From: CADEDH01 sp041394285
Lineage (GTDB): Bacteria; Actinomycetota; Acidimicrobiia; Acidimicrobiales; SZUA-35
NCBI GenBank assembly: GCA_041394285.1
Contig: JAWKIL010000007.1
Location: 248,001-312,000, forward strand
Reading direction: 5' to 3'
Length of the DNA stretch: 64,000 bases
Positions 8,047 to 15,863 of the stretch are shown in pieces. A program made the translations under genes and the position numbers. Position 1 is the first letter of the stretch. Each line of letters opens with the position of its first letter. The notes under the pieces are model-generated. The model was not told the origin of the DNA, ran no database searches, and was given only the letters and a program-made list of their open reading frames with translations.

Positions 8047-8271
8047 ATGAAGGTTTGGATCGACGGGCACCTGTGCACCGGTGTGGCCCTGTGTGAGAAG
8101 TCCTGCCCGGAAGTGTTCGTGATGATGGACGACGGCATCGCCCATGTGGTGGGCCCCACCGGCGAGGCCGTGCCGAGCGGGGTGGCCGCCGAGTTCCCCG
8201 AGGCGCTGCTGGAGGACGTCCTGGAGGCGGCCGAGGGCTGCCCCGAGGAGTGCATCTTCATCGAGCCCTGA
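8047..8271 (+). CDS. Small P450-type ferredoxin
   Basis: Ferredoxin of 74 aa. Cysteines C10, C16 and C20 (C-x5-C-x3-C) and C65 followed by proline form the usual single-cluster set of cytochrome P450 partner ferredoxins; C69 is extra. The residue between the first two motif cysteines decides between 3Fe-4S and 4Fe-4S and the pattern here (CTGVALCEKSC) leaves this open. The ATG at 8047 follows a GAGGAG site; an upstream in-frame ATG would add a tail without family similarity. No P450 gene is adjacent in the window, so its redox partner is unknown. Confidence 0.85.
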   Translation: MKVWIDGHLCTGVALCEKSCPEVFVMMDDGIAHVVGPTGEAVPSGVAAEFPEALLEDVLEAAEGCPEECIFIEP

Positions 8272-8294
8272 GGTGGGCCACCGTGCCCGGGGGG

Positions 8295-8332
8295 ACGGGC
8301 CCGCGCCGGCGGTCAGGCCGGCGGGGGCCCGT
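8295..8332. terminator. Strong bidirectional hairpin between ferredoxin and M81 remnant
   Basis: Arms of 16 bp (8295-8310 and 8317-8332) pair with a single mismatch around the loop GGTCAG. The loop contains the stop codon of the minus-strand gene, so the last codons of that gene form one arm. Position between convergent genes suggests a bidirectional terminator. Confidence 0.6.
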
Positions 8333-9267
8333 ACTCGGGGGTGGCCGGCGTGTGCTCGTCGAGGGGATAGATCGGCCGCCGGACCTTCTCGAACCGGAAC
8401 AGCGAGTTGTCGCTGCTGGTCACCCCCACGCCGTTGCACGGGATGTCCCGGGCCGAGATCCCGGTGAAGCCGGCCCGGTAGTGGATGCGGGACTTGAGGA
8501 TCAGGAACCGCATGGCCGTGGGCTCGATGCCCACCGACCGGAAGCAGCCCGGGTCCGACGGCTCCACGTTGCGGGAGCACACGACGATCTTCGCCGATCC
8601 CGATTCGAGCGGCCCCACCTCGAGCACCGCGGTGGGGCCCATGTCGATCAGCGTGCCCCGCCCCATGGCCACGGTCACCGGGAACACGCCGTCGCTCAGG
8701 GTGCGGACCCGTCCCGTCACCACCAGTGGTTCCCCCCGGCGCCCGATGGCGGGCATGTCCATCTTGCCTCCGAGGGCCACCGTCACCTCGGCCCCCACGC
8801 CGGCCGCCGCCATCTCGGCCACGGCCGCCGGGTCGCAGATGGCGAACATGGCCACGTCGGGCAGACCCTGGGCCAGCACCTCGGCCAGCACGGCCGTCGT
8901 GTCCTGGGTGCCGCCCGAGGCCGTGTTGTCGGCGTGGTCGAGCAGGATCACCGGCCCGTCGAGCCGCTGGTCGCCCCCGTTCAGGGCCTTGGCCTCGGCG
9001 ATCGTCTCGGCCAGCGGCCGGCTCCGGAACACGAACTCGGCCCGCTCGGCCCAGGCCGCGTCCAGCAACTCGTCCCGGGCCGCCTCGGCCCGGGACCGGT
9101 CGCCAGGCGCCGACGCCGGTGCCGGTGCCCTTGAAGCGCCGGTACACCTCGTCGCCCGTTGGCACCTCACCCCCGCCCCGGGCGAACCGGGACAGCGGGG
9201 TGGGCACGGGCGAGAAGGTGTTCGTCTCGTGCTCCATCATGGCCACGACCACCCGCCGGGCCGTCAT
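8313..9267 (-). pseudogene. M81 family (MlrC-like) metallopeptidase, internally deleted and frameshifted
   Basis: The first about 45 codons from ATG 9267 encode a typical M81 N-terminus (VVVAMMEHETNTFSPVPT and FARGGGEV). Near 9110-9140 the coding frame shifts, and from there to 8313 another frame encodes the C-terminal half with VILLDHADNTASGGTQDTT and LGGKMDMPAIGRRG blocks of MlrC-like proteins. Full-length members are near 490-500 aa; here about 200 residues of the N-terminal catalytic domain, including the LDLHGAM-type region, are missing at the junction. A short GC repeat (GGCACCGGCACCGGCGTCGGCGCC read on the minus strand, split over the joint) could have mediated the deletion. Its start overlaps the HxlR stop as ATGA. 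Either a real pseudogene or an assembly error. Confidence 0.75.
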
Positions 9268-9779
9268 GGCCGCGGCTCCCTGACGCCGGCGCTCTCGACG
9301 TCGCCCGGCGCCTCGGCCGGGCTCAGATCGGGGTGGCCGGGGCCCCGGCGGGCCTGCACCCGGCGGACGTCGATCGCCTCACCGCAGTGGCTGCACACCA
9401 CCTCGGCCTGCATGTCGTGGTCGCAGGCGGTGTGGTGGAACACCAGCGGCGTACCCTCCGGCCCGCTGAGCCACTTGTCGCCCCAGGCGGCCATGGTGGC
9501 CAGGATCGGGAACACGTCGCGGCCCTTCTCGGTGAGCCGGTACTCGTGGCGCACCGGCCGCTCCTGGTAGGGCACCTTGGTCAGCATCCCCTCCTCCACC
9601 AACCGGTTGAGATGGGTGGTGAGGATGTTGCGACCGATGCCCAGTGCGGCCTGGAACTCCTCGAAGCGTCGGTTGCCGAGGCAGGCCTGGCGGATGATCA
9701 GCAGATTCCAGCCGTCGCCCAGCACATCGGCGCTACGGGCGATGGTGCAGGGCCAACCGGAGGTGTCGGTGCGGCTCAT
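9264..9779 (-). CDS. HxlR family transcriptional regulator
   Basis: Winged-helix regulator of 171 aa. Residues about 10-105 match HxlR proteins, with the N-terminal cysteine in PCTIARSADVLGDGWNLLIIR, which often senses oxidants or electrophiles. A C-terminal extension contains a possible zinc knuckle (CDHD...CSHCGEAI). It is divergent from the MFS exporter, which is the usual arrangement for HxlR/exporter pairs, and its 3' end overlaps the M81 remnant. It probably represses both its own gene and the exporter through the operator at 9798-9822. Confidence 0.85.
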   Translation of the reverse strand: MSRTDTSGWPCTIARSADVLGDGWNLLIIRQACLGNRRFEEFQAALGIGRNILTTHLNRLVEEGMLTKVPYQERPVRHEYRLTEKGRDVFPILATMAAWGDKWLSGPEGTPLVFHHTACDHDMQAEVVCSHCGEAIDVRRVQARRGPGHPDLSPAEAPGDVESAGVREPRP

Positions 9780-9797
9780 GATCCCCAGCCTACTGGA

Positions 9798-9846
9798 TCC
9801 GTCTTGTGGGTTGCTTGACGGAACTCATCGGACTACGGTCAGTTCT
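9798..9846 (+). promoter_or_regulatory. Leaderless MFS promoter with candidate HxlR operator
   Basis: TTGCTT at 9811-9816, a 17-bp spacer and TACGGT at 9834-9839 lie 7 nt before the MFS ATG, which fits a leaderless transcript. An inverted repeat TCCGTC (9798-9803) / GACGGA (9817-9822) overlaps the -35 element and is a plausible site for the divergent HxlR regulator. Confidence 0.5.
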
Positions 9847-11265
9847 ATGAAGAAACTCACTGCGGCCGAACCGGCCAACCCCTGGCCGACGTTCGTCGTG
9901 TGCGCCATCGCCGCCTACATCGCCACGCTCGACATGTCGATCGTGAACGTGGCCTTCGCCGAGATCGCCCGGTCCTTTCCCGGCTCCAGCCGGGGCACGA
10001 TCTCCTGGGTCGTCACGGCGTACTCGATCCTGTTCGGCTCGCTCCTCGTGGTCTCCGGGCGCTCGGCCGACCGGGTGGGCCGCCGGCGCCTGCTGCTGAT
10101 CGGAACCGGCCTGTTCCTGGCCGGATCGCTGGCCTGCGCCGTCTCGCCCGGCCTGGGGCTCCTGGTGGCCGGCCGGGCCGTCCAGGGCGTTGGCGGCGCC
10201 CTGCTCGTGCCGTCCTCGCTCGGGCTCCTCCTCGCCGCCTTCCCCGACACCCGCCGCAGCCAGGCCATCGCCTGGAACGGCGCCGTGGGGGCGCTGGGCG
10301 TGGCCTCCGGCCCCACGCTGGGCGCGCTGTGCGTCGCCGCCTTCGGGTGGCGGTCCGCCTTCTGGATCAACGTGCCGATCTGCCTGGTGGTGGCCGCCCT
10401 GGCCTGGCGGATGGTGCCCGACTCGCCCCGCGTGGCCGGCCCCCGGCCCGACGTCGCCGCCTCGGTCGTGCTCACGGTGTCCGTGGCGTCGCTGGTGTGG
10501 GCCATCTCCCGGGCCGAGACGCTGGGCTGGGGCGACCGGTCGGTGATCGGGCTGCTGGCCCTGGCCGCGGTGTTCGGTGCGGTGGTGGCCCAACGGTCCC
10601 GCCGCCATCCCCGGCCGCTGCTGCCGCCCTCGCTGTTCACCCGTCGCACGGCCACCGCGGCCAACCTCGCCACCGTCGTGTTCGGCATCGCCTTCTCGGC
10701 CAACCTCCTCAACAACGTGCTGTTCCTGCGCACCGTGTGGCGCTACGGCGTGGTGCGGGCCGGTCTGTTCTCGGTGCTGGCGCCGGTGGTGGTGGCCGTC
10801 ACCTCGGTGGTGGCGGGACGGCTCATGCGCCGCGTCGGCTTCCGCCCGCTCCTCCTGGCCGGTCCCCTCGGAATCGCCCTCGTGGCCGTCGGACAGGCCC
10901 GTCTCCTCACCGAGAGCCCCACGCCGGTCACCCGGTGGCTGCCGCTGATGTTCCTCCTCGGGGTGGGCATCGGCTCGACCTTCCCGGTTCTGGCGGCGGC
11001 CAGCGTCCACGGTCTACCCCCCGAGCACTTCGCCCTGGGCGGGGCGGTCAACAACACCGCCCGTCAGGTGGGGGCGGCGGTGGGAGTGGCCCTGGTGGTG
11101 ACGATCCAGGGCACGGCCGACGGCATCGCCGGGTTCCGGGCCGGCTGGCTGTTCGTCGCCGCCTGCTGCGGCCTGGCGGCCGCCGTGTCGCTGGCCCAAC
11201 CCCGCCCGGTCCGGGCCGCCTCCCCGGCGCCGGTGGCGCTGGCCGTCTCGGCCCTGGATGGTTGA
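9847..11265 (+). CDS. DHA2-type MFS drug exporter
   Basis: Proton-driven multidrug exporter of the EmrB/QacA type, 472 aa with about 14 hydrophobic segments. The family motif LDMSIVNVAF lies in the first membrane helix and motif A appears as GRSADRVGRRR in the loop after helix 2. The ATG at 9847 is chosen because it sits 7 nt after a good -10 box and begins a short cytoplasmic tail; upstream codons overlap the divergent hxlR gene. Substrate cannot be read from sequence. The divergent HxlR protein is the likely regulator. Confidence 0.88.
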   Translation: MKKLTAAEPANPWPTFVVCAIAAYIATLDMSIVNVAFAEIARSFPGSSRGTISWVVTAYSILFGSLLVVSGRSADRVGRRRLLLIGTGLFLAGSLACAVSPGLGLLVAGRAVQGVGGALLVPSSLGLLLAAFPDTRRSQAIAWNGAVGALGVASGPTLGALCVAAFGWRSAFWINVPICLVVAALAWRMVPDSPRVAGPRPDVAASVVLTVSVASLVWAISRAETLGWGDRSVIGLLALAAVFGAVVAQRSRRHPRPLLPPSLFTRRTATAANLATVVFGIAFSANLLNNVLFLRTVWRYGVVRAGLFSVLAPVVVAVTSVVAGRLMRRVGFRPLLLAGPLGIALVAVGQARLLTESPTPVTRWLPLMFLLGVGIGSTFPVLAAASVHGLPPEHFALGGAVNNTARQVGAAVGVALVVTIQGTADGIAGFRAGWLFVAACCGLAAAVSLAQPRPVRAASPAPVALAVSALDG

Positions 11266-11333
11266 ACGCAACCGGCTCCGGCTCTGCGGCGCACTGCTAG
11301 CGTCGGGACACTGTTCCGGTACGGGGGATTCCA

Positions 11334-11948
11334 TTGCCAGACCCAGCGAACGACATGGACGGGGACACCATCGACTGGCTTCGGCGGGTGGGCATGGTGG
11401 CCAACGCCCTCACGGGAGACGTCGACGCCCAGGAGGTGGCCGAGATCGTGCTCCACCAGGGCCTGGCCGGCATGGGCGCGTCGGGGGCGGCGGTGGTCTT
11501 CCGCTACGGCGACCAGCTGGTGCCCGTGGCCGCCGTCGGCACCACCGTGGAGACGCTCAACCGCCATTCGCCCCTCACCATCGACCGCCAGCTCCCCATG
11601 TGCCACGCCCTCGTACACGGGGAGCCGGTGTGGGTCACCAGCCGGGAGGAGGGCCTGGCCCGGTTCGCCAACCTGCGAAACGCCCTCCCCTCGTCACAGG
11701 GATGGGCGGCGGCGCCGCTGCTGTCGGACGGCCGGCCGTTCGGCGCCGTCTCGTTCGTGTTCGACACCCCGCCGACGTTCAGCGCCGTCGAGAGGCAGTT
11801 CGTGACCACCCTCACCGGGTTGGCCGCGCTGGCGCTCAGCCGGCTGATCCCGGGCCACGGGCCCGCCCGAGGAGGCGTGATGGTGCGGACCAGCAGCCAG
11901 CTGTGCACCATGTTCGGTCACGCCGCCGCCGCCGGGTCACCGGCCTGA
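11334..11948 (+). CDS. GAF-domain protein
   Basis: Soluble 204-aa protein consisting mainly of one GAF domain (about residues 20-165; LHQGLAGMGASGAAVVFRYG, then WAAAPLLSDGRPFGAVSFVF). No output domain is attached, so it may act as a standalone ligand sensor or partner protein. The TTG at 11334 has a GGGGGA site 6 nt upstream; the ATG at 11355 would remove seven residues and has no site. The next gene follows after 54 nt and may be co-transcribed, though a TACCGT box at 11987 may also serve it. Confidence 0.65.
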   Translation: MPDPANDMDGDTIDWLRRVGMVANALTGDVDAQEVAEIVLHQGLAGMGASGAAVVFRYGDQLVPVAAVGTTVETLNRHSPLTIDRQLPMCHALVHGEPVWVTSREEGLARFANLRNALPSSQGWAAAPLLSDGRPFGAVSFVFDTPPTFSAVERQFVTTLTGLAALALSRLIPGHGPARGGVMVRTSSQLCTMFGHAAAAGSPA

Positions 11949-12002
11949 GCCGCAGCCGGCATTTCCTTCGAAAGGCGAAGATCGCGTACCGTTGATCTTC
12001 TG

Positions 12003-13121
12003 ATGGGGACGACGACAACCGTACGAGAAGAGCGACTCCCGCCCGAGGGCACACCCAAAGAGGTGGCGCCGGGCGTGGTGCGGATGCAGCTGCCGATGAA
12101 CATGCCCGGTCTGGGCCACGTGAACTGCTACGCCATCGAGGACTCCAAGGGCATCGCCCTGATCGATCCCGGGGTGCCGAGCAGTGCCTCGTGGCGGGCG
12201 CTCAACAAGCGGCTGGCCGAGGCCGACCTCCCCATCGAGCGGGTGCACACCGTGCTCGTCACCCACTCCCACCCCGACCACTACGGGGCGGCCCAGCGCC
12301 TGCGCCGGCTCACCGGGGCCGAGATCGTCACCCACGAGAACTTCAAGACCTACTGGGACCCGCACGAGGAGGACGACTTCGTCCGCGAGGTGGCCGTCCC
12401 CGGCGACTACGAGGCACAGCTCAGCGCGATCGAGAAGACGCTGATGAAGATGGCGGGCCGGGAGAAGAACTCGCCGTTCGACCGGCCCGTGCCGTGGGGC
12501 GGCCCGCCGCCCGACAACCAGTGGAAGGAGCGGTTCAAGTGGCGGATCCTGCCCCTGCTGCTCTCGAAGGTGTGGCAGCCGCCCAAGCCGTCGCGCCGGG
12601 TGGTCGACGGCAACGTGATCATGCTGGCCGACCGTGAGTGGCACGCCGTGTTCACCCCGGGCCACACCAACGACCACCTGTGCCTGCTCGACCCCACCGA
12701 GGGCATCTTCGTGTCGGGCGACCATCTGCTGCCCACCATCACCCCGCACATCTCGGGCCTCACCACCCAGCGCCAGCCACTGACCGACTTCTTCGGCTCG
12801 CTGGAGCGCATGCACAGCTTCGACGGGGTGAAGACGGTGCTGCCGGCCCACGGGTTCGAGTTCCACGACCTCCCCGGCCGGTCCGACGAGATCGTCGAGC
12901 ACCACCACCAGCGCCTGGCCACCCTCACCAAGGCGGCGGCCGACGCCCCGGAGAACGAGCTCACGGTGCCCCAGTACTCCCAGCACCTGTTCCGTCCCCA
13001 CGCCTGGGGCGTGATGGCCGACTCCGAGACGTTCGCCCACCTCGAATACCTGCGTCAGACGGGCCGGGCCACCGCCCGCCCCGTCGACGGCGAGCTCCGC
13101 TACCGCATCGTCTCCGACTGA
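12003..13121 (+). CDS. MBL-fold metallo-hydrolase
   Basis: Metallo-beta-lactamase-fold hydrolase, 372 aa. The zinc-binding motif THSHPDH is at residues 87-93 (H88, H90, D92, H93). Further metal ligands are expected at FTPGHTNDH and the C-terminal LPAHG histidine. A family-specific insertion follows residue 130 with a proline/tryptophan-rich segment. Such proteins in actinomycetes often sit near CoA-linked catabolic genes, as here; the substrate may be a thioester or lactone but this is inference. A TACCGT box at 11987-11992 lies close upstream. Confidence 0.85.
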   Translation: MGTTTTVREERLPPEGTPKEVAPGVVRMQLPMNMPGLGHVNCYAIEDSKGIALIDPGVPSSASWRALNKRLAEADLPIERVHTVLVTHSHPDHYGAAQRLRRLTGAEIVTHENFKTYWDPHEEDDFVREVAVPGDYEAQLSAIEKTLMKMAGREKNSPFDRPVPWGGPPPDNQWKERFKWRILPLLLSKVWQPPKPSRRVVDGNVIMLADREWHAVFTPGHTNDHLCLLDPTEGIFVSGDHLLPTITPHISGLTTQRQPLTDFFGSLERMHSFDGVKTVLPAHGFEFHDLPGRSDEIVEHHHQRLATLTKAAADAPENELTVPQYSQHLFRPHAWGVMADSETFAHLEYLRQTGRATARPVDGELRYRIVSD

Positions 13122-13137
13122 GGCGAAGCCTCAGGCG

Positions 13138-13163
13138 GTCGCCGGGGGTGGGGCCCCGGCGAC
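13138..13163. terminator. Perfect 10-bp hairpin between convergent genes
   Basis: GTCGCCGGGG (13138-13147) pairs perfectly with CCCCGGCGAC (13154-13163) around a 6-nt loop. It lies between the MBL-fold gene and the convergent CoA transferase. There is no U-tract. Confidence 0.6.
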
Positions 13164-13210
13164 GATGGGGGGGCCCGCATCCGAGGCGCGGAGCCCCCGA
13201 CAAGCACAGC

Positions 13211-14422
13211 TCAGCGGTCGCGGACCTGGAGCACACCAGCGGCGTGGAGCTCCTCGATGGTGGCCGAGTCGTAGCCCAGCACCTGGCTCAACACGTCGTG
13301 GTTGTGCTGGCCCAGGGTGGGGGCATGGATGTCGGGCAGCTCGGGCTGGGCCGAGAACTTGAACGGGTAGCCGGCCACCGTCACCTCGCCCAGCACCGGA
13401 TCGGGCACCCGGCGCACCATCTGGCGGGCCTCGAAGTGGGGATGGCCCACGGCGTCGGTGGCGTCGAACACCTCGCCCAGCGGTACCCGGTGCTTGAGGC
13501 AGTGGGCCACCAGCGTCTCGTTGTCGGTGAAGCTCAGCAGCCAGGCCTGAACCATCGGCACCAGCTCGTCCTGATGGTCGACCCGGGCGCTGAGCGTGGC
13601 GAAGCGGGGATCGTCGATCAGCTCCGGCCGCCCCATCGCCCGGCACAGGTTGGCCCACTGGCGCTCCAGCACCAGCAGGTAGCCGTGGTTGCCATCCGGC
13701 AGGTCGTACACCCCGATCGGGCAGTACATCGGATGGTGGCGGGCGTAACGGCCGGGCCGCCACGTGCGGTCCGACAGCTCGTACTGGGCCATCTGATCCT
13801 GCAGGCCGAACATCACGTCGGCCATGGCGATGTCGATGTGCTGGCCCTCCCCTGTGCGCTCCCGGTGGAGCAGGGCATAGCCCAGGGCGGCGAACCCGTG
13901 GACGGCGGTGGAGTTGTCGGCCACGGCGAACCCCACCGGCACCGGCGGGCCCGACGGATCGCCGCACAAGGCCATCACCCCCGAGGTGGCCTGGATGATC
14001 CCGTCGAAGCCGGGGCGGTCGGACCAGGGCCCGGTCTGGCCGTAGGCCGTCACCGACACCATCACGATCGACGGGTTCAGCTCCCGGAGCGCCTCGTAGT
14101 GCAGACCCCGCCGCTCCAGCACGCCGGCGGCGAAGTTCTCCACCACCACGTCACACCGGGGCACGAGCTCCCGCAGGATCCGCATGCCCTCCTCGCTGTC
14201 CCAGTTCAGGCACAGGCTCCGCTTGCCCCGGTTGTTCTGGATGAACACGCTCGAGCGCCCGTCCTTCACCCAGCGGATGAAACGGCTGGGGTCGCCGTCG
14301 GGCGTGAGCTCCACCTTGATGATCTCGGGCCCCAGCTCGGCCAGCAGCCGGGTGATCCCGGCCCCGGCCAGGTACTGCGACAGATCGAGGATCCGGTAGC
14401 CCTCCAACATTGCTCGGCCCAT
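13211..14422 (-). CDS. Family III CoA transferase (CaiB/BaiF)
   Basis: Class III CoA transferase of 403 aa, normal length. The N-terminal block YRILDLSQYLAGAGITRLLAELG and the NNRGKRSL strand are typical. The catalytic aspartate that forms the acyl anhydride is D169 in GFAVADNSTAVHG. The GYALLHRERTGEGQHIDIAM block follows. It moves CoA between carboxylic acids; the substrate is not evident. It is divergent from a second family III enzyme across 103 bp, and both could form a heteromeric or sequential pair. Confidence 0.88.
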   Translation of the reverse strand: MGRAMLEGYRILDLSQYLAGAGITRLLAELGPEIIKVELTPDGDPSRFIRWVKDGRSSVFIQNNRGKRSLCLNWDSEEGMRILRELVPRCDVVVENFAAGVLERRGLHYEALRELNPSIVMVSVTAYGQTGPWSDRPGFDGIIQATSGVMALCGDPSGPPVPVGFAVADNSTAVHGFAALGYALLHRERTGEGQHIDIAMADVMFGLQDQMAQYELSDRTWRPGRYARHHPMYCPIGVYDLPDGNHGYLLVLERQWANLCRAMGRPELIDDPRFATLSARVDHQDELVPMVQAWLLSFTDNETLVAHCLKHRVPLGEVFDATDAVGHPHFEARQMVRRVPDPVLGEVTVAGYPFKFSAQPELPDIHAPTLGQHNHDVLSQVLGYDSATIEELHAAGVLQVRDR

Positions 14423-14513
14423 GTCGATGTCCCCCCGGTGCTGTCCCCTGGCCCCACCATCCTCCCACGGGGCACCCGGTCGGTTCGAAAACGTGCCGCC
14501 GACGCCGCCGACC

Positions 14514-14525
14514 TACCATTCACCG
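14514..14525 (+). promoter_or_regulatory. Leaderless -10 of the second CoA transferase gene
   Basis: TACCAT at 14514-14519 is followed by 6 nt and the ATG at 14526. This is the spacing expected for a leaderless actinobacterial mRNA. No clear -35 is seen. Confidence 0.45.
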
Positions 14526-15746
14526 ATGAACGCCGATGAATTCTTCCGCCACGCCCGGGGGGACGTGGCGGGCCCGCTCGACGGGGTCCGTATCGTCGAC
14601 TGCACCACCGCCTGGGCCGGCCCCATGGCCGGTTGCCTCCTGGCCGATCTCGGCGCCGATGTGGTTCACATCGACCTGCCGGGCGATCTGCCACCCCAGG
14701 TGCCGCCCCTCATCGGGGGCACCTCGCTCAACTTCGTCAATCAGACCGTCAACCGCAACAAGCGCAGCCTCGCCCTCGACCTCCGCCGCCCCGACGGTCG
14801 GGACGTGTTCCTCGACCTCGTGGCCACGGCCGACGCCGTGGTGGAGAACTTCCGGCCCGGCACCCTGGCCAACTGGGGCATCGGCTACGAGCACTGTGCG
14901 GCGGTGAAGCCCGACATCGTGTACGTGTCGATCTCGGGCTGGGGCCAGTACGGCCCGTGGGCCGATCGGGCGGGGTACGACCCGGCGGCCCTGGCCGCCG
15001 GCGGATGGATGTCGCTCAACGGCAGCCCCGACGGCCCGCCGGTGAAGGCCCCGACCTTCCTGGCCGACGACCTGGCCGGCCTCCACGGCGCCCTGTCGGC
15101 CCTGGCCGCCCTCAACCACCGGGACCGGACCGGTGAGGGCCAGCACGTGGACGTGTGCCTCCTCGACGCCCTGCTGTTCCACTGCGACGGCCTGCTGTCG
15201 CTCGGCGCCACCGACGTGCCCCTCCAGCGGTGGGGCGCCCAGGTGAGCGTCACCCACCCGTGCGACGTCTACACCTGTGCCGACGGCAGCCTCTATCTGG
15301 CCGTCGCCCTCGACACCCACTGGCGGCGGCTGTGCGAGGTGATCGGGCGGGGCGACCTGTCCCGGGCCCCCGGCTTCGGGCGCAACGGCGAACGGCTGGC
15401 CAACCGGGAGGCGGTGAACGCGGTGGTCGCCCAGTGGTGCGCGCCGCTGCCGGTCCAGGAGGCTGTCGATCGGCTGCTGGCCGCCGGGCTGGTGGTGGCC
15501 CGGCTCAACACCTTCGCCGAGGCCGCCCGGGAACCCCACGTGCTGGAGCGGGGGATGCTGCAGACCGTCACCCTCAGCGACGGCTCCGACGCCCCGCTCA
15601 CCGGCCCGGCGGCCAAGTTCTCCCGTACCCCCACCCGGGTGCGGTGGGCGGCTCCCGTTCCCGGGGCCCACAACGCCGACGTGCTGGGAGAGATCGGTTA
15701 CGACGCCGACCGCCTCGACGAGCTGCGAGCCGCCGGCGTCATCTGA
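14526..15746 (+). CDS. Family III CoA transferase (CaiB/BaiF)
   Basis: Second class III CoA transferase, 406 aa. It has the N-terminal VRIVDCTTAWAGPMAGCLLADLGADVV block and the NRNKRSLALDLRRPDG strand. D181 in PTFLADDLAGLHG aligns with the catalytic aspartate of the divergent paralogue. The two proteins share only the family blocks, so they are not a recent duplication. The start is set by the leaderless -10 at 14514. It ends before a pair of hairpins that separate it from the convergent amidohydrolase. Confidence 0.88.
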   Translation: MNADEFFRHARGDVAGPLDGVRIVDCTTAWAGPMAGCLLADLGADVVHIDLPGDLPPQVPPLIGGTSLNFVNQTVNRNKRSLALDLRRPDGRDVFLDLVATADAVVENFRPGTLANWGIGYEHCAAVKPDIVYVSISGWGQYGPWADRAGYDPAALAAGGWMSLNGSPDGPPVKAPTFLADDLAGLHGALSALAALNHRDRTGEGQHVDVCLLDALLFHCDGLLSLGATDVPLQRWGAQVSVTHPCDVYTCADGSLYLAVALDTHWRRLCEVIGRGDLSRAPGFGRNGERLANREAVNAVVAQWCAPLPVQEAVDRLLAAGLVVARLNTFAEAAREPHVLERGMLQTVTLSDGSDAPLTGPAAKFSRTPTRVRWAAPVPGAHNADVLGEIGYDADRLDELRAAGVI

Positions 15747-15756
15747 CGCCGAATCT

Positions 15757-15853
15757 GATGCCCGGAGCCGCCACCGGTGACGGCTCCGGACATCGAAAGA
15801 TCCGCACTGTGTTCTGATGCCCCGGCCCGTCACCCGTGGCGGCCGGCGGCATC
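15757..15853. repeat. Two related palindromes between convergent genes
   Basis: The first hairpin (15757-15794) pairs GATG with CATC and CCGGAGCCG with CGGCTCCGG around a 10-nt loop. The second (15816-15853) also has GATGCC/GGCATC outer arms and CGGCC/GGCCG inner arms with one bulge. The second loop approximates the reverse complement of the first, so the pair behaves as an inverted duplicate 21 nt apart. Likely a bidirectional terminator or a REP/BIME-like element. Confidence 0.6.
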
Positions 15854-15863
15854 GGAACCAGGG

